Made by a program: the position numbers and the translations under genes
Assembly (NCBI GenBank): GCA_948468465.1
Contig: CAOKJJ010000006.1
Span: forward strand, 1-53,871
Direction of reading: 5' to 3'
DNA length: 53,871 nucleotides
DNA from: an uncultured Eubacterium sp.
Lineage (GTDB): Bacteria > Bacillota_A > Clostridia > Lachnospirales > Lachnospiraceae
Notes under the pieces: generated by a model
Told to the model about the DNA's origin: nothing
What the model saw: only the letters and a program-made list of their open reading frames with translations
Databases searched by the model: none
In this document: piece after piece, positions 8,267-17,061 of the stretch
How the letters are laid out: each line of letters starts with the position of its first letter
How positions within the stretch are numbered: the stretch's first letter is position 1

Positions 8267-8842
8267 ATGGTAACATCACCAATTCGTTCAAAAGAGGAAA
8301 TCGAAAAGATGAAACAATATTATTTAGAAAAAAAAGATTACAGAGATTATACATTGTTTGTGATTGGAATCAACACAGCTTTGCGAATCAGCGATTTGCT
8401 GAATCTTAGATGGCAGGACGTTTACGATACACAGACACGCCGCTATAAAAACCATATTGATATTTATGAACAAAAGACAAAAAAACATGCTGTAATCGCA
8501 CTGAATTCCAGCTGCATTACTGCTTTTAAGCTTTTAAAGAAACATAAGCCGTTTAAGCGGAGTGATGAGTATATTTTCAGCAGTGGAAAAAGCGGATACC
8601 AATGTTTGTCCAGAAATCGTGCCTATCATGTGATTAAAGAAGCTGCACAGGCAAGTCATGTGGAAGGAAATATCAGCTGCCATTCTTTGCGAAAAACGTT
8701 TGGATATCATGCATGGAAAAAGGGGACGCCGACTGCTTTAATCATGAATATTTATAATCACTCCAGCATAGAGATTACAAAGCGTTATTTATCAATTTGT
8801 CAGGATGATAAGGATGCTTTATACAATTCTATGAACCTGTAA
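8267..8842 (+). CDS. Tyrosine recombinase, catalytic domain only
   Basis: At 191 residues this is only the C-terminal catalytic half of a tyrosine recombinase; the SAM-like core-binding domain of XerC/D and phage integrases is absent. The active-site set is complete: Arg40 (ALRISDLL), Lys near 70-73, His139-x2-Arg142 (CHSLRKTFG), His165 (NHSSIEITKRYL) and nucleophile Tyr174. An AAAGGAGG site precedes the ATG, and a strong terminator follows, so it is a complete gene rather than a fragment. Such minimal recombinases often invert or resolve nearby DNA, but no target is evident. It is one of few plus-strand genes here. Confidence 0.85.
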   Translation: MVTSPIRSKEEIEKMKQYYLEKKDYRDYTLFVIGINTALRISDLLNLRWQDVYDTQTRRYKNHIDIYEQKTKKHAVIALNSSCITAFKLLKKHKPFKRSDEYIFSSGKSGYQCLSRNRAYHVIKEAAQASHVEGNISCHSLRKTFGYHAWKKGTPTALIMNIYNHSSIEITKRYLSICQDDKDALYNSMNL

Positions 8843-8937
8843 TATAAAAATAAAACTATTTTACATAAAATTTGCATACATCTCAATTCCTTAGACGAAC
8901 TACTAAAACAAGAGTGATTTCTTTTGAAACAGTATAT

Positions 8938-8985
8938 AAATACCCTTGATGCAGCAAAACGCTGATCAAGGGTATTTATTTTTAA
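8938..8985 (+). terminator. Intrinsic terminator after recombinase gene
   Basis: A long hairpin (AAATACCCTTGAT..CAGC paired with GCTG..ATCAAGGGTATTT, stem 17 with one bulged base, loop AAAAC) is followed on the plus strand by TTATTTTT. It sits between convergent genes, and could also stop the minus-strand aroB transcript that ends at 9008. Confidence 0.85.
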
Positions 8986-9007
8986 GAAAGTTCTTGAAAA
9001 ACAGTTG

Positions 9008-10138
9008 CTATGGCGTAGGTAATGCAGGCATACGCATAATAATATTGCGCGCAGTTTCTTCGTTAATAGGAACCGCATATACATTATCTGTAAATTCCAC
9101 AATTTCCCCAATTCCACGCTGGATAACAAAACGCAGCGTACCGTTTTTTACTTTTTTGTCAGTGTATAGTTTTTTTACGAGTTCTTCCCTGTCAATATAG
9201 GATGGAATTGCGACTGGCAGCTTTGCCCTTTTTAACAGCTGAATCATTTCAGCCTGCTCTTCCCTGGTCATATAGCCAAGCTGACAGGACAGTTCTGATT
9301 CTGCGGCCAGACCTATAGACACTGCTTCCCCATGCAGCAGCCTGTAATCACTGACCGTTTCAATGGCTCGTCCTATCGTATGGCCAAGATTTAAAATTTC
9401 ACGCAGCCCGGTTTCCCGTTCGTCTTGCATGACTACCGTATATTTAATTTTACAATTTTCATAAGCAATATGTTCGCAGATATCCCTATCAAATGTCCAT
9501 ATTTTATCTATATGCTGTTTCAAATAATCGAAAAAAATATGGTCAGCAAGACATGCATGTTTAATGGTTTCAGCCAGTCCGCTTGCAATCTGTCTTTGCG
9601 GCAGCGTTTGCCAAGATGCAATATCTATATACACTTTTTTTGGCTGATAAAAAAGGCCGATCAGATTAGTTGCAAGGGGTGTATCAACGGCGGTTTTTCC
9701 GCCCACGGAGGCGTCGGCAGCCGCAAGCAGAGTTGTCGCATAATTAATGAACGGAATACCCCTTCCGTAAGTTCCCGCAATAAATCCTGCCAGGTCCGTT
9801 ACAACGCCTCCGCCGACAGCAAGAATACAACAATCTCTGCGATATTCTTTTTCCAGCATGAAATCTTCAATAGCTTCCTTTGTTTTGCGTGTTTTACTTT
9901 TTTCACCGGCTTTAAATACAAATAAATCTGCTTGATACCCAGCTTGTTTCATCAGTGTGTAAATATTTTCAGCATAAAGATCTTTTACAATATCATCTGT
10001 AATAATAGCAAATTTATGGACATTTCCGACAAGACCGTTTTTTATGTCACTGATCAGCTTCTTTTCTAATTCGTAACCTGTTTCAATTTCGTAACTGTCA
10101 TCGACAATTTTCTTTAGTTCTACATGGAATGTGTGCAT
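9008..10138 (-). CDS. aroB: 3-dehydroquinate synthase family enzyme (AroB-like)
   Basis: The 376-residue protein aligns along its length with 3-dehydroquinate synthase, which cyclises DAHP in the shikimate pathway using NAD and zinc. Visible motifs are GGGVVTDLAGF (NAD loop), SVGGKTAVD, NLIGLFYQP, ASGLAETIKH with zinc ligand Glu190, His253 in NLGHTIG and His269 in LLHGEA. One residue stands out: in the usual GHTxGHA motif the second histidine (catalytic, His275 in the Aspergillus enzyme) is Arg257. The codon is CGA, so it is not a translation slip. The gene stands alone, away from other aro genes. It may be a variant AroB or another sugar-phosphate cyclase. AGGAGG lies five bases before the ATG, and a TATACT -10-like box lies at 10204-10209. 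Confidence 0.85.
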   Translation of the reverse strand: MHTFHVELKKIVDDSYEIETGYELEKKLISDIKNGLVGNVHKFAIITDDIVKDLYAENIYTLMKQAGYQADLFVFKAGEKSKTRKTKEAIEDFMLEKEYRRDCCILAVGGGVVTDLAGFIAGTYGRGIPFINYATTLLAAADASVGGKTAVDTPLATNLIGLFYQPKKVYIDIASWQTLPQRQIASGLAETIKHACLADHIFFDYLKQHIDKIWTFDRDICEHIAYENCKIKYTVVMQDERETGLREILNLGHTIGRAIETVSDYRLLHGEAVSIGLAAESELSCQLGYMTREEQAEMIQLLKRAKLPVAIPSYIDREELVKKLYTDKKVKNGTLRFVIQRGIGEIVEFTDNVYAVPINEETARNIIMRMPALPTP

Positions 10139-10290
10139 GATTGCCTCCTGTTATGTTTATTAGATTTTAAGTTGTTTCAAAAGCAGAATGGTTAATATAG
10201 ACAGTATATCATAATTAGCGGAATTTTGTGAGAATAAATTCAAATCTGTTGAAAAATATCAGGCATTTTTGATAATGAAAATACGCAAAA

Positions 10291-10758
10291 GTTGCGCGCT
10301 ATAAAACGATATTCTTGAGTTGCGCACAGAAAATAAAAGAACAACTATCTGCCGAATGATAAGTTGCGCAATAAGTGCCGGACTGTGCAACACTGAGCAA
10401 TTTTTAGATAATAAATACCCGCGCGGCATTAAGAAACTAACAGTTCGCTAGAGATTTTGCTAAATTACAGCACAATACAGTGTTTGTTGCGCAACTAAGC
10501 GTTAAACGATAATATTAAGCACAGCATAATTATCATTTTATTTTATTTTATTTGATCATATAAACACAACACTTCTATAATAAAATATTGTCTGCCGGAA
10601 CGTCTTAGTTTCCAAGAAATAGGTAATCAAATTTATTGCTTGTTTATAACCGCTTTGTTGCGCATGCTTTAATTACCAATTGTTTTTAGCCAAACAAACC
10701 TTTAGGAAAAATCAAAATGATTTGTTTGCGCAATGTTCATCACAAAGAAATGCGCAAC
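10291..10758. repeat. Cluster of GTTGCGCAAC-like palindromic sites
   Basis: Seven TTGCGC or GCGCAA octamer-type sites fall in 468 bases: 10291-10298, 10319-10327, 10363-10371, 10486-10495 (the perfect palindrome GTTGCGCAAC), 10657-10665, 10726-10733 and 10751-10758 (inverse). A variant TGTGCAAC is at 10384-10391. GC-rich octamers are rare in this AT-rich sequence, so the density is unlikely to be chance. Spacing is irregular, so they look like protein-binding sites rather than iterons. Confidence 0.7.
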
Positions 10759-10924
10759 ATCTCTCGAAATAATGATTGACACAGATCTCATTTATCGCAA
10801 AATACGTATATACGAATTATTTCGCGCATTTAAACATAAAAATGTATAAATATACACAATTTATTAATATTTTCTTTCACTTTTGAAAATAATTCTATTT
10901 TTATATTGAATGCCAGGAAATTTA

Positions 10925-10974
10925 TTCTTGTATCGTAAGATGTATTTCTTGTATTGTAAGATGTATTGTAAGAT
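10925..10974. repeat. 21-bp tandem repeat, two copies plus a partial
   Basis: TTCTTGTAT(C/T)GTAAGATGTAT occurs at 10925-10945 and 10946-10966 with one difference, followed by a partial third unit TGTAAGAT (10967-10974). It lies in the gene-free region upstream of nothing obvious; function unknown. Confidence 0.8.
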
Positions 10975-11148
10975 TACTGAAATGAACCTACTCTTCTGTT
11001 TTTTGAAGCTGCTAATGAAATATTAAGTTAGTTGCCAATCAAAATCAATCATTTTTTGTCTATTATACGCTATATTCGCATATAAAGGATAATTTTCATT
11101 CCTACATACGATTTTATTCCATTCATTTAGGGCAATGGATAATGAAAA

Positions 11149-11186
11149 CCCCAAACCTTAGCCGATCTAAGAGCTAAAGTTTGGGG
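11149..11186 (-). terminator. Intrinsic terminator of the polyphosphate kinase gene
   Basis: A 14-bp stem with a single mismatch (11149-11162 with 11173-11186, starting CCCCAAAC) is followed on the minus strand by TTTTCATT. It lies about 90 bases past the stop at 11276. Confidence 0.75.
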
Positions 11187-11275
11187 CTGTTCTATATGGA
11201 AACATAGATTTTTAGATTATTTTCAAGAAATATTGCAAATTTGACTGCATATTATGCATAATTTGATTCATAAAA

Positions 11276-12748
11276 TTATTTCAATGATTTTTCTAATGCA
11301 TCTACTACAATCTGAAGAGCTTTGATTCGAGCGTATTTCTTGTCTACGGACTCTAATATATACCATGGAGCATACGTTGTGCTCGTTTTCTGAATCATTT
11401 CATTCACTGCTCCCTCATATTGATCCCATTTTTCACGATTACGCCAGTCTTCATCCGTAATTTTCCATTGTTTTTCAGGTGTGTTTTGACGATCCGTAAA
11501 TCGATTGAGCTGTGTTTCTTTGTCAATTTGAACCCAGAATTTGATAATTACCGCACCCCAGTCATGCAGCTCTTTTTCAAATTCGTTCATTTCATTATAA
11601 GCACGCATCCAATCATTTTCACTGCAAAAACCTTCCAATCGTTCCACCATAACACGTCCATACCAGGTGCGGTCAAAAATTGCAATATGTCCATCCTTTG
11701 GGATCCGGTTCCAGAAACGCCATAAGTAATGTCTTGCTTTTTCATGAGGTTCCGGGCTTGCAATAGGATGTACCTCATATCCTCTTGGATCTAAAGCTTC
11801 TGTCAGGCGTTTAATATTCCCGCCTTTTCCAGCAGCATCCCATCCCTCATAGGCGATGATTACCGGTACTTTTTTACGGTACAGACGGTTGTGCAGTTCT
11901 CCAAGACGATGCTGAAGCTGCTTTAACTGCAACTTATATGATTCATCATCTATGGTTGCCGTATCTAAAGGAATATCGGACAACTTTGGCATTGGTACCA
12001 GTGGAAAAACATTTTGCAATAGAGGTACGGCTAAAGCATGATTATTGAGTGCAATTTCAATGCCCTGCGTCAACGTTTCTAAAATTTGCAGTTCTGTCCA
12101 CTTTCTTGATTTTGCATCTATAATATACCAAGGAGCTGACGGCATGTTTGTATCTTCTAAATAACTGTCATAAACATCCAGGCATTTTTCATAGTGTGCA
12201 TTCTGCCATACATCCTTTTTGCCGACACGCCATTTTGCATCTTTGTCTTTCAACAAATGATCAATTCTTTTTTTCTGTTCCTTTCTGGAAATATGGAGAA
12301 AAAATTTCATAACCAGATATCCATTATCAGTGAGCTGGCGTTCAAACCTTTTAATACTGTCGATACGGTTTTTGTACTCTTCTCCACCTAAATGCTGATG
12401 CAGTTTTGCTTCTACAATTTCATCCATCCATCCGGAATCTAAAAATTGAAATTTTCCGGCTTCAGGAATTTTTACAAAATGTCGATACAAAAATGGTTTT
12501 CTGGATTCTTCTAATGTTGGCTCTTCCATAGATGCAACTTTAAAAAACCGTGGATCAATACCTTTAATAATTTTTCCGATGGATGAGCCTTTGCCGGATG
12601 TTCCCCATCCTTCTACTAATACTAGTACTGGCAGTTTCATTTCTTTTAATTGCATTTGTTGTCTGCCGAGTTTTTCCCTTGCTGTCTGAAGTCTTGCTGT
12701 CAACACTTCATCTGATGGCTTTTCTGCACCATTCCACTGCTTTAACAT
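11276..12748 (-). CDS. pap: Polyphosphate:AMP phosphotransferase (two-domain PPK2)
   Basis: The 490-residue protein is a tandem fusion of two PPK2 domains, the layout of class II polyphosphate:AMP phosphotransferase, which makes ADP from AMP and polyphosphate. The N-terminal domain has a P-loop (EGWGTSGKGSS, residues ~46-56), but its second motif is FLDSGWMDE instead of the usual FDRTWYGR. The C-terminal domain has both EGWDAAGKGG and IFDRTWYGR plus the lid residues, so it is the likely catalytic half, as in the characterised Pseudomonas enzyme. The gene is monocistronic, with a TTGACG/TACATT promoter and its own terminator. A role in regenerating nucleotides from stored polyphosphate is likely. 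Confidence 0.9.
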   Translation of the reverse strand: MLKQWNGAEKPSDEVLTARLQTAREKLGRQQMQLKEMKLPVLVLVEGWGTSGKGSSIGKIIKGIDPRFFKVASMEEPTLEESRKPFLYRHFVKIPEAGKFQFLDSGWMDEIVEAKLHQHLGGEEYKNRIDSIKRFERQLTDNGYLVMKFFLHISRKEQKKRIDHLLKDKDAKWRVGKKDVWQNAHYEKCLDVYDSYLEDTNMPSAPWYIIDAKSRKWTELQILETLTQGIEIALNNHALAVPLLQNVFPLVPMPKLSDIPLDTATIDDESYKLQLKQLQHRLGELHNRLYRKKVPVIIAYEGWDAAGKGGNIKRLTEALDPRGYEVHPIASPEPHEKARHYLWRFWNRIPKDGHIAIFDRTWYGRVMVERLEGFCSENDWMRAYNEMNEFEKELHDWGAVIIKFWVQIDKETQLNRFTDRQNTPEKQWKITDEDWRNREKWDQYEGAVNEMIQKTSTTYAPWYILESVDKKYARIKALQIVVDALEKSLK

Positions 12749-12797
12749 AAGTTCTGCCCTCTCTTTCTTGACATAGTTGTATATTATTTATAATATT

Positions 12798-12826
12798 AAT
12801 GTATCAAAAAATTAACATAACGTCAA
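12798..12826 (-). promoter_or_regulatory. Sigma-A promoter of the polyphosphate kinase gene
   Basis: On the minus strand, TTGACG (12821-12826), a 17-base spacer and TACATT (12798-12803) lie about 50 bases upstream of the ATG at 12748. Confidence 0.65.
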
Positions 12827-12943
12827 TAGTAACAAAGCAGTTCTGATTAACAAAGTGAATCTTTGGTTATTTTTCACGGGTCAGGAACGCGCATTAGCTG
12901 CTCGTTCCGTGAGAACATGATTCAATCTTTGTAGGAATTAACA

Positions 12944-12977
12944 AAAAGACAGCTTCTACAAAAAGGAGCTGTCTTTT
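12944..12977 (-). terminator. Bidirectional terminator after the 61-residue gene
   Basis: An 11-bp perfect stem, AAAAGACAGCT with AGCTGTCTTTT (12944-12954 and 12967-12977), has a loop of 12 and T-runs on both sides. It is six bases past the stop of the small gene at 12983. Confidence 0.85.
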
Positions 12978-12982
12978 AAATA

Positions 12983-13168
12983 TTAGAATATACTACCGCT
13001 CAAATGGGATATAATTCTGTCCATGTCCGCTTTGCTTTTTGCATCGCGGCATTCATTTATAATTTGTTCTTTCTCTGATTCAGTGAGTTTGCTATAAGCT
13101 TCCCATGCATCTGTCCGCATTGCCATTCCCATGGCAAAACCAATTGGTAAACTGTTGTTAATATCCAT
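12983..13168 (-). CDS. Conserved small protein, 61 residues, unknown function
   Basis: I place the start at the ATG at 13168 (MDINNSLPIGFAMG), because AAAGGAG is ten bases upstream; an earlier ATG lacks one. The product has a short Gly/Ala/Met-rich N-terminal segment and a charged helical C-terminal half (KLTESEKEQIINECRDAKSK). It resembles small conserved clostridial proteins of unknown role. A 10-bp inverted repeat (13171-13180 with 13207-13216) folds the leader so that bases between the Shine-Dalgarno and the ATG are paired. This could tune translation, or end transcription coming from the NlpC gene. A terminator follows directly. Confidence 0.7.
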   Translation of the reverse strand: MDINNSLPIGFAMGMAMRTDAWEAYSKLTESEKEQIINECRDAKSKADMDRIISHLSGSIF

Positions 13169-13294
13169 GATACTGACACTCCTTTCTGGCAGCACACAAC
13201 TGCTTCAGTGTCAGTATTTGTAGATTTATCTGTTATTATTCCTGATAAAATTTTCATAAAGAAAGAAGTATTCACATCATAAAAAAACGAATAG

Positions 13295-14842
13295 TTACTT
13301 TTTGCTTGGACGTCCAATCAATTGAATACTATCCGATGCATAATACATACGTTCGGTTACTGTATTGCTGGAACTGCTTGCTTCGATAACTGTTCCATAA
13401 TAGCCAATAGATGGATCATAAGCATAACCTGAGAAAAAGGCAGTATGATCTATATTCAGGTAACGGCCATTATTGCCATTAAACGAATAGTAAATCGTAT
13501 CACCTGGAACTAATTTACAGTTTAAAATTTCTACAGCGCTTTCTGCTATTACATGTCCGGAATTTTTACACCAACGGCCTTCATCAGCTGCAGTTGGAGC
13601 CCAAGTTGGATGTGTATATCCAAATCGAATACCATAAGGACGATAACAGCGGTAAATCAATGAACTGCAGTCATAGTAATCTTTAGACATTCGCAATGCC
13701 TGACTGTACTGAATATTTTTCTTTTTCGTAATAGCTCTTGCATCCTTGATCACACGATAAGCTGTCTTGCTGCTTACAGAGACAATACAGATCACTTTTC
13801 TTCCATTCACTTTTGCCGTAATTTTAGTAGTGCCAATACCGTTAATCGTTACAATGCCTGTTCTGGAAACAGACGCTACATTTTTATTTCCAGACACCCA
13901 CGTAACCTTATGACCTTCTGAGCCTTTTACTTTTAAACTTTTGATGGCGCTTCCTTTGTAAGTATTGATTACATATTTATTTAACGTATAATGATGTACC
14001 TGAACCCTTATTGATAAAGAGATCCCATAAACGGATAATTTTATATTTGTAATTCCTTTTGATATTCCTTTGATATGTATGAATCCTTCACTAAACCAGG
14101 CATCTGCCACTTTAGGGTTTCCTACATGAATCGAACATCGGTCATCAGAAAGCAATGCATCCCGAATACATAAATCTTCCCACTCATTTCCAGTTTCGTA
14201 ATATACCGTATCGAGATCTATTCCTTGCAGCGCTATATCCAGATTAGGATCTTTATCGTTCATATAAATATTTACAGAATCAGCCGCAATTGATAATTCA
14301 GAAATAGTAATCTGACAGGATAGTATAGACGGTGTACCATCCATTCCCGTTGCAGTCACTGATAAAATAGTGCTTCCAGAAGATATTGGCGTAATTGTGA
14401 CAGAATCTGCGGTTGCATTCGATAAAGCTGCTATGGATGGATATTCCGCAGAAAATTCATAGGAAACATTGGCTGCATTTGCAACATGCAGTTCATAGGG
14501 ATCACCACCCGCCAACAAGTGCAAATGTTCTGTATTTAACATTGGCGCTTGTTGGAGAATAACAGGCACGTCTGACGGTGTCTGATTCTGATCTGTTGCT
14601 GAAGAATCTTGTGATATATGATCAGCAGGCAAGCGATCCATGGTATCATTTTCAGAATATTCATTGTCTTGTTGTTCTGAAGGTATGTTTGGATCGTTCA
14701 GCACTGTTTCCATACTTATATGTTCACTGTTTGTCACAGATTCTGTCATTGCTGCATAAACAGTCTGGCTAAAGGTCAGGCTAGCTATAATAGTCAGTAT
14801 TAGAAGCAGGCAGATTTCTTTTCTGACATTTTCTTTTATCAT
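13295..14842 (-). CDS. Secreted NlpC/P60 peptidase with Ig-like domain
   Basis: The 515-residue protein starts with a signal peptide (LLLILTIIASLTFSQTVYA). Residues ~35-110 are acidic and low-complexity, ~110-280 are strand-rich, and ~290-358 form a bacterial Ig-like (Big_2) domain (KVTWVSGNKNVASVSRTGIV). The C-terminal ~150 residues are a NlpC/P60-like Cys-His peptidase: Cys392 in DCSSLIYR and His466 in DHTAFFSG. Such enzymes cut peptidoglycan stem peptides. The catalytic domain is at the C-terminus, so the front half probably anchors or targets it to the wall. It lies 51 bases downstream of nrdD on the same strand. Confidence 0.85.
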   Translation of the reverse strand: MIKENVRKEICLLLILTIIASLTFSQTVYAAMTESVTNSEHISMETVLNDPNIPSEQQDNEYSENDTMDRLPADHISQDSSATDQNQTPSDVPVILQQAPMLNTEHLHLLAGGDPYELHVANAANVSYEFSAEYPSIAALSNATADSVTITPISSGSTILSVTATGMDGTPSILSCQITISELSIAADSVNIYMNDKDPNLDIALQGIDLDTVYYETGNEWEDLCIRDALLSDDRCSIHVGNPKVADAWFSEGFIHIKGISKGITNIKLSVYGISLSIRVQVHHYTLNKYVINTYKGSAIKSLKVKGSEGHKVTWVSGNKNVASVSRTGIVTINGIGTTKITAKVNGRKVICIVSVSSKTAYRVIKDARAITKKKNIQYSQALRMSKDYYDCSSLIYRCYRPYGIRFGYTHPTWAPTAADEGRWCKNSGHVIAESAVEILNCKLVPGDTIYYSFNGNNGRYLNIDHTAFFSGYAYDPSIGYYGTVIEASSSSNTVTERMYYASDSIQLIGRPSKK

Positions 14843-14893
14843 GTGTCTTTGTCCTCTTTCTATGATATCTTTGTCCTGTCTGATGGTGTTTAT

Positions 14894-17035
14894 CTATAAA
14901 TGTACAACTCTGGAATGTATCTCTTTTGTTTTTCCAACATTCCAGAAATTTTCTCCAAGATACCCACATGTTCTGCGCACAACATTCATTTTGGCGTGGT
15001 CTTTATTTCCGCATTGCGGACATTCCCATTCAAGATCATCATTAATCATGATTTCACCGTCGTATCCGCAGCACTGGCAATAATCTGATTTTGTATTAAA
15101 TTCGGCATATTGTATATTATCATAAATATATTTAATTGCGTCTTCCAATGCTTCAATATTATGACTCATGTTTGGTATTTCCACAAGAGAAATGGCTCCT
15201 CCTGTAGAGAGGTTTTGGAAACCGCTTTCAAATGACAGTTTTGAAAAGGCATCTATTTTTTCACGAACATCTACATGATAGGAATTTGTATAATATCCTT
15301 TATCTGTCACATCTTTGATTTCGCCAAACCTTTTTTTGTCAATTCTTGCAAATCTGTAACACAAGCTTTCTGCAGGCGTTCCATATAAAGCAAATCCCAG
15401 TTTTGTTTCTGCTTTCCACTGGTCAGCCGCTTCACGCAGACGATGCATCAGCTGACAGGCAAATTCGCGACCTTTTGGTTCAGTATGGCTGCATTTGCGC
15501 ATCAGTACCGTTGTTTCGTAAATGCCAATATATCCAAGGGATAAGGTTGAATACCCATCTTTCAGCAATTTGTCAATGGTTTCTCCTTTTTGCAGTCTTG
15601 CAATCGCACCGTACTGCCAATGAATTGGACTTGTATCCGAACGGACACCTAATAAAGCCCTGTGACGGCACATTAAGGCTTCAAAGCACAGCTGCAGACG
15701 TTCATCTAAGAGGTTCCAAAATGTTTCTTCGTCCCCTTTTGCAATCAGTGCAATCTGCGGCAGATTTAAACTTACGACTCCCTGATTGAATCTGCCTTCA
15801 AATTTATAATTTCCGTTTTCATCTTTCCACGGGGAAAGAAAACTGCGGCAGCCCATACAGCTGAATACATTTCCTTCGTAATTTTCCCTCATTTTTTTCG
15901 CGGAAATATAGTCCGGATACATCCGCTTCGCAGAACACTTGGCAGCTAATTTTGTCAAATAATCATATTTGCCGCCCTTTAAACAATTATGTTCATCTAA
16001 AACATAAACCAGTTTCGGAAATGCAGGCGTGACATATACGCCCTTTTCATTTTTGATTCCCTGATAGCGCTGTGAAAATACTTCTTCAATGATCAATGCA
16101 TTTTCTTCGATATAAGGATCATTTTCATCTATATGTAAAAACAGAGTGACAAATGGAGATTGTCCATTTGTCGTCATCAGTGTATTGATCTGATACTGCA
16201 TGGTTTGAACACCCGCCTGCAGTTCTTCTTTTGTCCATACAGAGACGATTTGTTCCATTTGTTCGTCACTGAAGCTGCTATCTAATTCTTTTTTTGCTTT
16301 GCGCCGAAATTTTTCTCTGCTGTAACGTAAATATTTTCCTAAATGTATCAGATCTACAGACTGCCCGCCATACTGATTCGATGCTACGGAAGCAATAATC
16401 TGTGTTGTAACGGTACATGCAACGCGAAAACTTTTTGGTGTTTCAATTAATTTGCCATTTATGACGGTCCCATGATCAAGCATATCGCCAATATTAATTA
16501 AACAGCAATTAAAAATAGGCTGTAAAAAATAATCTGCATCATGAAAATGAATCGCGCCGCTTTCATGTGCTTCTACAATTTTATCCGGCAGCAAAACACG
16601 CTTTGTCAAATCTCTGGATACTTCTCCGGCAATATAATCTCTTTGTGTAGAAGCTAATAACGTATTTTTATTTGAGTTTTCTTCTGCCAATTCTTTATTG
16701 TCATTACGGATTAAAGATAAAATGGACTCATCTGTTGTATTTGCCTTTCGCATCAGTGCATGTTTATAACGATATATGATATATTTTTTTGCCAGTTCGT
16801 ATTTTTGTTCCTGCACGAGGCTATGTTCAATCAAATCCTGGATTTCTTCAACTTGAATCTGGCTGCGGGTCATTTTTGATATCATGCATTCAATTTCTTT
16901 CATTTTCTGATCTGTAATCTGATCCTGCAAATGCACTTCATGGTTTGCTTTTTTCATTGCCGTAATGATTTTGGCACCATCGTAGTTTACGACTCTTCCA
17001 TCCCGTTTGATTACTTTCACTCTGTCTTCCTCCAT
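14894..17035 (-). CDS. nrdD: Anaerobic ribonucleoside-triphosphate reductase
   Basis: The 713-residue class III reductase makes deoxynucleotides from NTPs under anaerobic conditions. The N-terminal ~95 residues are the ATP-cone allosteric domain (VKVIKRDGRVVNYD). The large barrel follows (HFHDADYF, NCCLINIGDML). Near the C-terminus is a zinc site with two Cys pairs (CQCCG and CPQCG), then the glycyl-radical motif RTCGYLG with Gly691. Length is normal. It needs the radical-SAM activase NrdG, whose gene is not next to it and not seen in the window. AAAGGA lies ten bases upstream of the ATG. It follows pncB by 26 bases, so the two may be co-transcribed. Confidence 0.95.
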   Translation of the reverse strand: MEEDRVKVIKRDGRVVNYDGAKIITAMKKANHEVHLQDQITDQKMKEIECMISKMTRSQIQVEEIQDLIEHSLVQEQKYELAKKYIIYRYKHALMRKANTTDESILSLIRNDNKELAEENSNKNTLLASTQRDYIAGEVSRDLTKRVLLPDKIVEAHESGAIHFHDADYFLQPIFNCCLINIGDMLDHGTVINGKLIETPKSFRVACTVTTQIIASVASNQYGGQSVDLIHLGKYLRYSREKFRRKAKKELDSSFSDEQMEQIVSVWTKEELQAGVQTMQYQINTLMTTNGQSPFVTLFLHIDENDPYIEENALIIEEVFSQRYQGIKNEKGVYVTPAFPKLVYVLDEHNCLKGGKYDYLTKLAAKCSAKRMYPDYISAKKMRENYEGNVFSCMGCRSFLSPWKDENGNYKFEGRFNQGVVSLNLPQIALIAKGDEETFWNLLDERLQLCFEALMCRHRALLGVRSDTSPIHWQYGAIARLQKGETIDKLLKDGYSTLSLGYIGIYETTVLMRKCSHTEPKGREFACQLMHRLREAADQWKAETKLGFALYGTPAESLCYRFARIDKKRFGEIKDVTDKGYYTNSYHVDVREKIDAFSKLSFESGFQNLSTGGAISLVEIPNMSHNIEALEDAIKYIYDNIQYAEFNTKSDYCQCCGYDGEIMINDDLEWECPQCGNKDHAKMNVVRRTCGYLGENFWNVGKTKEIHSRVVHL

Positions 17036-17061
17036 AGTTCCGGTGTCCTTTTATGCTTGTT

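Larger units (their letters stand above)
10139..11148. other. One-kilobase gene-free region with repeated motifs
   Basis: No reading frame with a ribosome binding site is visible on either strand between aroB and the polyphosphate enzyme. The stretch is AT-rich, and contains the TTGCGCA cluster (10291-10758) and a 21-bp tandem repeat (10925-10974), annotated separately. Everything else looks unstructured. Confidence 0.6.

Noticed and set aside
8030..8354. Two overlapping minus-strand frames before the recombinase gene
   Set aside because: They have no ribosome binding site or family signal, and overlap the well-supported recombinase start.
9425..9925. Open frame of 166 codons on the plus strand
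   Set aside because: It is antisense to aroB, whose protein motifs are clear; the frame has no family features or ribosome binding site.
15346..15789. Open frame of 147 codons on the plus strand
   Set aside because: It is antisense to nrdD and only mirrors the codon bias of the real gene.
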